A stretch of DNA of 64,000 bases, from positions 25,957 to 89,956 of the forward strand of contig CACGTU010000002.1 of NCBI GenBank assembly GCA_902576045.1, given 5' to 3'. Source of the DNA: an uncultured Pelagibacteraceae bacterium. GTDB taxonomy: Bacteria > Pseudomonadota > Alphaproteobacteria > Pelagibacterales > Pelagibacteraceae. This document shows positions 8,428-16,145 of the stretch, in pieces. Both the position numbers and the translations under genes were made by a program. The stretch's first letter is position 1. Every line of letters starts with the position of its first letter. The notes beneath the pieces are model-generated. The model ran no database searches. It was not told the origin of the DNA and worked only from the letters and a program-made list of their open reading frames with translations.

Positions 8428-9318
8428 CTATGATTCTTTTGGGGCTAACACTACTGCAAGAACACCCCCCAACACAATCATGGAACTACCAATAATTTCT
8501 CGCCATCCAAACGGTTCATCTGTTAATATACCAGCAGACACAACTCCAACAACAATTTCACTCAAATATAGTATTGCACAAAGTCCAGCACCTAGAACTG
8601 ATGGTGACCACATTATTATTACGCCCGTAGGAATAAAATAAAATACTGAAATAAGAACCAAAAAAGTAAACATAGAGAGAAAAGCCTCTACAGGTGGTAC
8701 AGGTCCTAGATAATCTTTTAAAATATATCCAGCGAAAATATTAAATATTGTTCCATAAAAGAAAAAAGAAAATATTACAGGAAATACTCCATCTGTTTTA
8801 GTAATTTCCAAACGTATAAGCCCACCACCAAAAAGAACACCTCCTAACAACGCCAACCAGTCTCCAGCATTTTGAGGTAGTGGTACAATATTTGATTTAC
8901 TAAAAACAATCCATAAGCCTCCAAGAGCAAGACCCAATGTTAAAACTCTTTCTAAGCCAGGTCTTTTCTTTAAAAAAATTATTTCAAAAATTGTTGTCCA
9001 AACTGGTATCATGTAAAACATGATTAATGCACGTACAACATCTGTTAATAAAAAACTTAAGGCATAACATATAAAACCACTTCCTGTTAAAAAACCAACA
9101 AATGGTATTTCTAATCCTGACGAACGACCTTTAAATTTTCTCCATAAAGAAATTGGAGTTAGTAATAATATACCTATCATCATTTGAGAAATAGTTCCCC
9201 ACCCACCAGTTAAGCCACCATTTTCTAAATATCTTTGAGGAAGCCAATAAACTCCCCATGATCCAGCTGCAATTGCTAACATAAAAGCTATCTTAAAATG
9301 ATGTCGATGTCTTACCAT
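8428..9318 (-). CDS. EamA/DMT family permease
   Basis: This 296-residue protein has about ten hydrophobic helices arranged as two EamA repeats, typical of the drug/metabolite transporter superfamily of inner-membrane carriers, which move amino acids, nucleotides or other small metabolites. Features include the SWGVYWLPQRY segment in helix 1 and the repeated Gly-rich helix endings. Its ATG at 9318 overlaps the stop codon of the amidase gene by one base, implying translational coupling, and its stop is 3 nt from the methyltransferase-like gene. Context suggests it carries the substrate or a product of the amidase. Direction and substrate are unknown. A second EamA protein lies at 11973-12905 on the other strand. 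Confidence 0.88.
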   Translation of the reverse strand: MVRHRHHFKIAFMLAIAAGSWGVYWLPQRYLENGGLTGGWGTISQMMIGILLLTPISLWRKFKGRSSGLEIPFVGFLTGSGFICYALSFLLTDVVRALIMFYMIPVWTTIFEIIFLKKRPGLERVLTLGLALGGLWIVFSKSNIVPLPQNAGDWLALLGGVLFGGGLIRLEITKTDGVFPVIFSFFFYGTIFNIFAGYILKDYLGPVPPVEAFLSMFTFLVLISVFYFIPTGVIIMWSPSVLGAGLCAILYLSEIVVGVVSAGILTDEPFGWREIIGSSMIVLGGVLAVVLAPKES

Positions 9319-10733
9319 TAGTTTAATTTTGGTTTGTGATTTGAATTATTGTAAATTTCCTCAAAGATTTTTGCAAACGCAAATAGTTTTAAGTCATCTT
9401 TATTTTTACCAATAATCTGCATTCCCATTGGTAAACCATTTTCATTAAAACCGACAGGTATAGTTATAGTCGGTAGCTCCAAGAGGCTTGATATAATAAA
9501 AACTTCTAGCCATCTATGATACGTATCGAGACTGGTATCGTTAATTTTACTTGGAAATTGAATACTTTTATCAAAAGGAAACAATTGAGCAGAAGGTAAA
9601 GCTAAAAAATCAAATTTATCAAAAATTTCATTAACTTGCTCAGTACAACTTTTTTTTTGTTCAAAAGCTAATTTTAAATTATCAGATTTAATATCTTTAC
9701 CCTTGTTGTATTCCCAAATTGCTTGAAATGTCATGGAATCTATATCTTTAATACCCATACTTAATGTATCTTGATAAATACTTTTAGATCTAAAGGTAGT
9801 CCAGCTGTTCCATAAAGTATCAGTATCTAAGTTTGGCTTTAAATATTCAATCTCAAGATTATTTTTTTCTAAATCTTTTAATTTTTTTTCACATATATCT
9901 AAAATGGATTTTTCAATAATATATTTATCATTCATATTAGATAGCCAACCAATCTTTAAATTAGAAAATTCTTTTTCTGAAAACTTTATGTCTCTAAATG
10001 AACTATTTAAATCAAATGAAATATTATCTAATGGATGACTTCCAGTAATAGCATCAATTAAAAATGCCATATCATTTGGTGTTTTTGCAAAACATCCTGG
10101 TGTGGTTAAAATAGGTATATCAAAATTTTGATATGTTCGATCAGCAGCAATCAAACCAGGAGTTGGTCTATATCCATAAATATTTGCATATGCTGCTGGA
10201 CCTCTACAAGATCCCATTTGATCAGTACCATCTGCAAATGGAAGTAATCCAGCTGCAACCGCTGAACTTGCCCCACCACTCGATCCTGCTGCAGACTTTT
10301 CAAAGTTATAAACATTAGATGTAGGTCCAAAAAGACGATTAGTAGTATGTCCACCAACACCTAATTCTGCAGTATTTGTTTTGCCAATTATGATTGCTCC
10401 ATTATCTATTAGTTTGTCTACAAATAGTGAATTTTTCTTAGGGCTATTATTTTTTGATCCTTCATAACCATATGTAGTTTTTAAACCAACAACATCAGAA
10501 AGATCTTTGATCGCTATAGGCAAACCATTTAAAATTTTTTTGCTATTTTTTAAATTATCTTTATGTTCTGCTTCCTTAATTAATAATTCTCTATCTTTTT
10601 GTAAAACTATAGCATTAATATCTTTATTAAATTTTTCTATTCTTTCTAAGTAGTAAACTAAGACTTCTTTAATTGAGATTTGTCGGTTATTAATATTTTT
10701 TTGAATTTCTTCAACTGATAGATGATCAAGCAT
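9318..10733 (-). CDS. Amidase, amidase-signature family
   Basis: Amidase-signature enzymes hydrolyse carboxamides to acid plus ammonia or amine using a Ser-cisSer-Lys triad. Here Lys76 lies in IAIKDLSD, the cis-Ser in GSSGG (150-154), and the nucleophile is Ser175 in DQMGSCRGPA. The last motif is slightly unusual: most members read GGSxRxPA, and here the second Gly is Met with Cys after the Ser. GatA is unlikely because no gatB or gatC is adjacent. The 471-residue length is normal. The gene lies 6 nt downstream of the alcohol dehydrogenase and shares a base with the EamA gene, so it is in the middle of an operon. It probably releases nitrogen from an amide in the same pathway. Confidence 0.9.
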   Translation of the reverse strand: MLDHLSVEEIQKNINNRQISIKEVLVYYLERIEKFNKDINAIVLQKDRELLIKEAEHKDNLKNSKKILNGLPIAIKDLSDVVGLKTTYGYEGSKNNSPKKNSLFVDKLIDNGAIIIGKTNTAELGVGGHTTNRLFGPTSNVYNFEKSAAGSSGGASSAVAAGLLPFADGTDQMGSCRGPAAYANIYGYRPTPGLIAADRTYQNFDIPILTTPGCFAKTPNDMAFLIDAITGSHPLDNISFDLNSSFRDIKFSEKEFSNLKIGWLSNMNDKYIIEKSILDICEKKLKDLEKNNLEIEYLKPNLDTDTLWNSWTTFRSKSIYQDTLSMGIKDIDSMTFQAIWEYNKGKDIKSDNLKLAFEQKKSCTEQVNEIFDKFDFLALPSAQLFPFDKSIQFPSKINDTSLDTYHRWLEVFIISSLLELPTITIPVGFNENGLPMGMQIIGKNKDDLKLFAFAKIFEEIYNNSNHKPKLN

Positions 10734-10739
10734 TAAAGC

Positions 10740-11930
10740 TTAACGAGCTTTTTTTATACTTTGTAAAACCATTTCTTTCATTTCTTCAAAAGAGACTTTC
10801 TTAGGGTTTTGGCCATACGCTTGATCTTTCATTGCTTTCTCTGCAATTCTTGCTGCACTGTCCTCAGGAACATTTAATTCACTTAAGCTTTTAGGGATTT
10901 TAACTCTATCTAACAAATCTTCCATATTTTTAATGAATGCATCAACTGAATGATCTTTATATTGCATTGCTTCAGACATTCTTTGAACTTTTTCCTCCAT
11001 ACCAGGTAAATTGAAACGTAAAACTACGGGTAAAACTATTGCATTAGTTAAACCATGATGCGTATTGTATTCAGCACCAACCACGTGAGATATAGAATGT
11101 ACATTACCTAATCCTTTTAGAAATGATATTCCTGCTAAACAAGATCCAACATGCATTCCACCTCTTGCTAAAATACTATCTGGTTGTTCTACGGCAGTTA
11201 CAAGTGATTTGGATATCAATGATAGACCCTCTAATGCTGCTCCATCACACATAGGATTAAATCCTGGAACGCAGTATCCTTCAATTCCATGAATTAATGC
11301 ATCTACACCTGTCCATGCTGTTAGATTAGCGGGTAGTCCTATTGTTAATTCTGGATCAATTAATGCTAATGAAGGTCTAACATCTGGGTGCCACATGCAA
11401 AATTTCATTCCCTCTTTTAAATAAGTTACCATAGCTGTAATTTCTGTTTCTGCTCCTGTTCCTGCTGTTGTAGGAATAGTTATAATTTTTGGAAATGGGT
11501 TATCTTTACTTATTATTGGAGGAGTTAACTCAAACTCAAAATCTCTGAGTGGAACATTATTATTTGCTGTTAAACAAATTAATTTACCTCCATCCATAGC
11601 GCTTCCACCACCTATAGCTATAATTGCATCATGATTTCCGTCTTTAAATTTTTTGCAACCAACTGAAACTTCATCCTCTCTTGGATTAGGGGATATATCG
11701 AAAAATAAATCTGATTTTACATTAGAATTAGACAAATAACTTTGTAAATTCGAAATAAATGGCAACTTTGGACTTCCCTTGTCAGTTACTATCAAGGGAT
11801 TTTTTATATTTAAGTTATTACAAATTGTTCCAATTTCTTTTAAACGTCCGGGTCCGTATGCAATATTGGTTGGGAAAGTCCAATCTTGATTTGATAAGAT
11901 ATCAGATTCATTTAGTTTAAAGTTACTCAT
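10740..11930 (-). CDS. Iron-containing (type III) alcohol dehydrogenase
   Basis: This 396-residue protein is a full-length group III alcohol dehydrogenase, a cytoplasmic NAD(P)-dependent enzyme interconverting an alcohol and aldehyde or ketone. The nucleotide-binding GGGSAMD motif is at 107-113. The metal site is intact: Asp210 and His214 in GVDALIH, His282 in SISHVVG and His292 in NTHHG. It is the first gene of the minus-strand operon that continues with the amidase, EamA permease and methyltransferase-like gene. Only about 42 nt separate it from the divergent EamA gene at 11973, so both promoters must be packed there. It may supply or consume the aldehyde used by the dehydrogenase at 2533, which is inference. 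Confidence 0.92.
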   Translation of the reverse strand: MSNFKLNESDILSNQDWTFPTNIAYGPGRLKEIGTICNNLNIKNPLIVTDKGSPKLPFISNLQSYLSNSNVKSDLFFDISPNPREDEVSVGCKKFKDGNHDAIIAIGGGSAMDGGKLICLTANNNVPLRDFEFELTPPIISKDNPFPKIITIPTTAGTGAETEITAMVTYLKEGMKFCMWHPDVRPSLALIDPELTIGLPANLTAWTGVDALIHGIEGYCVPGFNPMCDGAALEGLSLISKSLVTAVEQPDSILARGGMHVGSCLAGISFLKGLGNVHSISHVVGAEYNTHHGLTNAIVLPVVLRFNLPGMEEKVQRMSEAMQYKDHSVDAFIKNMEDLLDRVKIPKSLSELNVPEDSAARIAEKAMKDQAYGQNPKKVSFEEMKEMVLQSIKKAR

Positions 11931-11972
11931 TTTATTTGTAAGGTTTATACAATTTTTTAAAAGATTTTTACA

Positions 11973-12905
11973 ATGAAATTATCATCTGAAAAAGTAGATG
12001 TGAAGAAAACCTATCTTGCTGTGACTACGATGCTCATGGCTATACTTTGTATAGATTTATACATGGTTGTGATAAAATTTCTTGGTGATGAATATTCTGT
12101 TATTCAACTAGCTGTTTTTAGAAATGCAGCGGGAATTATTCCTTTAATTCTTCTAATAATATTCACGAAAGAATATTTTTCAATTTTTCGAAAAATTGAC
12201 AAAAAATTTTTAATTTTAAGTTTTTTTAGAGGTTTGGCATTTTTATCAATGAATATATTTGTATTTATTTCTGTAATAAATTTAGAGTTTGCAACAGCAA
12301 TGACTTTGACATTTTCATCACCATTTTTCATTGTAATTTTATCTATATTTTTTTTGAAAGATAAAGTTGGTAAATATAGATGGTCTGCAATTTTTTTAGG
12401 TTTCTTTGGTGTTGTTCTAATTATGAAACCAACCAGTGAGATATTTAGTTTTTATTCAATATTTCCAATTATGACTGCATTTGCATGGGCGATCAGTGTT
12501 ATAATACTTAAATTTATTCCCGAAGGTCATTCAACTGCAAAAATACAATTATACTCATTAATTTTTAACGTACTGGGTGGAATAGTATTATTTTTTATAA
12601 CCAGCGGCCATGTTGAAATCAAAAATGTTCAAGACTTTTTTTTAATGACACTAACTGGTATTCTTGGTGGTACAGCTGCTATTTTATTTATTTATTCTTA
12701 TAGATTAATCTCCGCAAGTAAAATGGCATCATTTGAATATTTAGGAATACCATCATCATTTGTATTGGGGTGGATATTTTTTAATGAGGCACCTTGGGCT
12801 CAACTTTTTCCTGGCGTTATTTTAATAATATTAGCTGGTATGATAATTATTTGGAGAGATAAGGTTAATGAGAAAAGTATAAAAGGTAATAAACAAATTA
12901 ACTAG
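11973..12905 (+). CDS. EamA/DMT family permease
   Basis: This 310-residue inner-membrane protein has about ten hydrophobic helices in two EamA repeats; the first repeat ends near FLKDKVGKYRW (about 129), a loop common in this superfamily. The C-terminal tail is short and positively charged. It is a separate transcription unit, divergent from the alcohol dehydrogenase operon and convergent with the betaine-type ATPase gene, whose stop lies inside its last codons (8-nt overlap). It is not close in sequence to the EamA protein at 8428-9318, so the two probably carry different compounds. The substrate is unknown. Confidence 0.87.
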   Translation: MKLSSEKVDVKKTYLAVTTMLMAILCIDLYMVVIKFLGDEYSVIQLAVFRNAAGIIPLILLIIFTKEYFSIFRKIDKKFLILSFFRGLAFLSMNIFVFISVINLEFATAMTLTFSSPFFIVILSIFFLKDKVGKYRWSAIFLGFFGVVLIMKPTSEIFSFYSIFPIMTAFAWAISVIILKFIPEGHSTAKIQLYSLIFNVLGGIVLFFITSGHVEIKNVQDFFLMTLTGILGGTAAILFIYSYRLISASKMASFEYLGIPSSFVLGWIFFNEAPWAQLFPGVILIILAGMIIIWRDKVNEKSIKGNKQIN

Positions 12906-13944
12906 CAGATCTCATTGATTTCAACACAATAGAACGGTCAATTTCACCTAGCAAGTCTCCAGTTTCTGAACAAATAACGGGAAATTTTTTATCTGTATCA
13001 ACAAGTTTTTCTATTAAAGTTTCAATTTTGGAATTGTCAGGAATGCAATCTGATTTAGATGAATAAAGTTTTTTAGTATCATCACAACAATCTTTTCTCA
13101 TTACTTTTCCTGCACTTAAAACTTTATACTTTGGTACATCCTCACAAAAATCTTTTACATATTGATCCTTAGGATTTGCAACAATTTCTTCGGGTGTTCC
13201 TATTTGTGATACTTCTCCATCTTTCATTATTGCAATATGATCTGCCATTTTGATTGCCTCTAAAAAGTCGTGAGTAATAAACACCATAGTTTTTTTTACT
13301 TTTTCTTGAATACTTAATAGTTCGTCTTGCATTTCTCTTCTTATGAGTGGGTCAAGTGCAGAGAAAGGCTCGTCAAATATTAAAATTTCAGGATCTACAG
13401 CCAATGCTCTTGCTAAACCGACCCGTTGTTGCATCCCGCCTGATAATTCTCGAGGATAATTATTTTGCCATCCATCTAAACCCACCATTTTTAAAACTTC
13501 CATTGATTTTTCAATTCTCTCAATTTTTTTGCTTCCCCTTACTTCTAGACCGTAACCAATATTTTCTACAACTGTCCTATGTGGAAAAAGTCCAAAATGT
13601 TGAAAAACCATACTCATTTTATTTCTTCTCAAATCTAGAAGCTCTCTATTACTCATCTTTGTTACATCTACATCATCCATTTTGACTGTTCCTGAAGTTG
13701 GTTCTATTAGTCTTGAAATGCATCTTACTAATGTTGATTTTCCGCTTCCTGACAAACCCATTACAACAAAAGTTTCACCTTTTTGAATTGAAAAACTTAC
13801 ATCTTTAACGGCAACTACATGTCCAGTTTTCTCTTGTACTTCTTTAATTGATAATTTCGGATCCAGTTCCTTCATTACTCTTTTTTCATCAGGCCCAAAA
13901 AGTTTCCAAATATTTGAACAAGTTATTTTTGAAGAACCACTCAT
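12898..13944 (-). CDS. proV: Glycine betaine/proline-type ABC transporter ATPase with CBS domain
   Basis: This is the ATP-hydrolysing subunit of a quaternary-amine-type importer (ProV/OpuAA group). The 348-residue protein has an N-terminal extension typical of ProV (IWKLFGPDE), Walker A GLSGSGKST (63-71), Q-loop near Gln115, signature LSGGMQQR (167-174), Walker B ILIFDEP (187-193) and H-loop His225. A CBS-like regulatory segment follows from about residue 270 to the end. It is shorter than the two full CBS repeats of E. coli ProV. The gene is divergent from the fused permease at 14022; the 77-nt gap must hold both promoters. Its 3' end overlaps the EamA gene by 8 nt. Betaine, choline, proline betaine or DMSP are all possible ligands. 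Confidence 0.92.
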   Translation of the reverse strand: MSGSSKITCSNIWKLFGPDEKRVMKELDPKLSIKEVQEKTGHVVAVKDVSFSIQKGETFVVMGLSGSGKSTLVRCISRLIEPTSGTVKMDDVDVTKMSNRELLDLRRNKMSMVFQHFGLFPHRTVVENIGYGLEVRGSKKIERIEKSMEVLKMVGLDGWQNNYPRELSGGMQQRVGLARALAVDPEILIFDEPFSALDPLIRREMQDELLSIQEKVKKTMVFITHDFLEAIKMADHIAIMKDGEVSQIGTPEEIVANPKDQYVKDFCEDVPKYKVLSAGKVMRKDCCDDTKKLYSSKSDCIPDNSKIETLIEKLVDTDKKFPVICSETGDLLGEIDRSIVLKSMRSAS

Positions 13945-14021
13945 AATTTCTTTATATTAAGATCAAAATAGACAATATTTTCCTTTAAATGTAAAATAAT
14001 ATATTTTAACTTATAAATACA

Positions 14022-16145
14022 ATGGATGTAGTCCAAAAAACAATAGAAAATAAAAATAATACAAAAAGTATTATAAAATATTCATTGGTATTATTAGTTT
14101 TTTTTGGAGCCTTATTTCTTTCAAGTCAAAATGACGGACCATCAAAATTTCCTAAAGTTGTAACTGATGAATTTACTTTTACAGCATGGGTAAATGAAGG
14201 AGAAGATTATCTAAAGAAAAATTACAGATGGATTACAAAAATTTTAGCAAATTACATTAAAGCTGGTTATTATTTTTTAGAAGATTTTTTGCTTGAGTCA
14301 CCTTGGGTTTTAGTCGCCGCAATTTTAACTCTTCCTTGTTTTATAGCTGGTGGGCTAAGATTAGGCTTGTTTTCATGCTTTGTAATTTATTTTTGGGGAG
14401 CTGTTGGAATGTGGGAAGCATCTCTACAAACACTTGCTTTGATGGGATTATCAGTTTTCTTATGTGTATTTTTTGGAGTATTACTTGGAATAGCGTGCTC
14501 TCAGAGTGATAGATTTGAAAATTTTATGAAACCTGTTTTGGACACAATGCAGGTTATGCCCGCTTTTGTTTATTTATTTCCTGCATTATTTTTTTTCGGT
14601 ATTGGAGGGGCACCTGCAATATTGGCTACAATGATTTATTCAATGCCACCAATAATTCGATTAACCAACACTGGTATTCGACAAGTTTCAAAAGAAACTG
14701 TAGAGTCTGCAACTTCGTTTGGTTCAAGTAAATTGCAATTATTATTAAAAATTAAAATTCCTATGTCACTGCCAAGTATTATGATGGGCATCAATCAAGT
14801 TATTATGATGGCGTTAGCTCTTGTTGTATTAGCATGTTTTATTGGTGCAGAAGGGATTGGTGGACAAGTATGGCAAGCAATAAGAAGACTTGATGTCGGA
14901 TGGGCAATGGAAGGTGGTCTTTGTATTTTATTCATGGCAATAATGTTTGATAGATTTAGTAAAGCTTGCAGTAATAAAGAAGATAAACTTCCATCAAATG
15001 TAAAAAAATTTCATTTACTTCCTCAAAATTTAGAAAAATATAAAATTGCAAGAATTTTGGAAATGCCTTTAGATATTACGAGCAAAATTTTAGACTTTAT
15101 ATGTATTAAATTTACAAATTTTATTGCATCTTTCACAAGTATTTTAATTTCTATTTTCAATAAAAATACTGCAAATGATATCGGCGAATTTATAAGTGGA
15201 AGATTTTATTTGATTCCATCATTGATAGCTTTATTTATTATTTCATTCATAGACTCGAATTTATATGAAATAGGAACTTTTCCTAAAGAGTGGAAGTTAT
15301 CAATAAGACAACCGATTTCTAATGCTGTAGAGTCTTTGACAGTTGATCCAGGCTTTATTGCATTTTCTAAAGGATTAAGAGGATTTGTTTATCTAAATTT
15401 GTTAAGGCCTTTAGATATTTTTTTAACTCATACGCCATGGTGGTATACATTAGCAGTTTTTGCAAGTATCGGATATTTTACAGTTGGATTAAGATTTGCA
15501 ATTATTACAATAATACTTCTATTGTTTATTGGAGCTTGTGGAATATGGCCCCAATCGATGATTACGTTATCCTCGGTTTTAGTCTCAGTATTGTTATGTT
15601 TTATAATAGGAGTGCCTCTTGGTATAATAGCCTCTTACAGCGAAAGATTTAAAAATATTCAAGATGTTGTGCTAGATGCTATGCAAACTCTTCCATATTT
15701 TTGTTATTTAATTCCAGTTTTAATGTTTTTTGGAGGTGGAATAGTTTCTGCAGTTCTGGCTACAGTAATATATTCTATACCTCCTATAATAAGATTAACC
15801 GCGCTAGGATTAACTCAAGTATCTGGTACCTATTCAGAAGTTTCTAGATCTTTTGGTGGATCACTTTTGCAAACTCTTAATAAGGTAAAATTTCCTTTAG
15901 CTATACCAAGTTTAGTAATAGGTTTTAATCAAACTGTAATTATGGCGTTTGCAATGCAAATTGTTACTCCACTTATAGGTGGAAAAGGACTAGGTCTAGA
16001 GGTTTTTAATGGATTAGCTAGATCTGATACTGGAAGAGGATTGGCAGCAGGTGTTGGGATAGTCCTTCTAGCAATTATAATCGATAGAATAAGCCTTGCT
16101 TGGACAAAAAAACAAAGAATAGCATTAGGTTTAGCCAAAAAATAA
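14022..16145 (+). CDS. proW: Betaine/proline-type ABC permease, two ProW domains fused in one chain
   Basis: This 707-residue protein carries two complete binding-protein-dependent permease domains. The first spans about residues 115-310, with coupling segment RQVSKETVESATSFGSSKL; the second spans about 490-700, with TQVSGTYSEVSRSFGGSLLQ at the same place. Each has the following KIKIP or KVKFP and PS turn that contacts the ATPase. Between them is a long linker (about 310-480) with extra hydrophobic helices, and each half begins with its own N-terminal helices. Betaine importers normally use a homodimer of a single ProW, so a fused heterodimer is less common. Its stop is directly followed by the ATG of the oxidoreductase gene with no spacer, so import and enzyme are co-transcribed. 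Confidence 0.92.
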   Translation: MDVVQKTIENKNNTKSIIKYSLVLLVFFGALFLSSQNDGPSKFPKVVTDEFTFTAWVNEGEDYLKKNYRWITKILANYIKAGYYFLEDFLLESPWVLVAAILTLPCFIAGGLRLGLFSCFVIYFWGAVGMWEASLQTLALMGLSVFLCVFFGVLLGIACSQSDRFENFMKPVLDTMQVMPAFVYLFPALFFFGIGGAPAILATMIYSMPPIIRLTNTGIRQVSKETVESATSFGSSKLQLLLKIKIPMSLPSIMMGINQVIMMALALVVLACFIGAEGIGGQVWQAIRRLDVGWAMEGGLCILFMAIMFDRFSKACSNKEDKLPSNVKKFHLLPQNLEKYKIARILEMPLDITSKILDFICIKFTNFIASFTSILISIFNKNTANDIGEFISGRFYLIPSLIALFIISFIDSNLYEIGTFPKEWKLSIRQPISNAVESLTVDPGFIAFSKGLRGFVYLNLLRPLDIFLTHTPWWYTLAVFASIGYFTVGLRFAIITIILLLFIGACGIWPQSMITLSSVLVSVLLCFIIGVPLGIIASYSERFKNIQDVVLDAMQTLPYFCYLIPVLMFFGGGIVSAVLATVIYSIPPIIRLTALGLTQVSGTYSEVSRSFGGSLLQTLNKVKFPLAIPSLVIGFNQTVIMAFAMQIVTPLIGGKGLGLEVFNGLARSDTGRGLAAGVGIVLLAIIIDRISLAWTKKQRIALGLAKK

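Noticed and set aside
4300..8480. SAM-type riboswitch upstream of the homocysteine-methyltransferase-like genes
   Set aside because: Both genes are inside operons with 3-nt gaps, leaving no room for one, and I saw no candidate aptamer at the operon heads.
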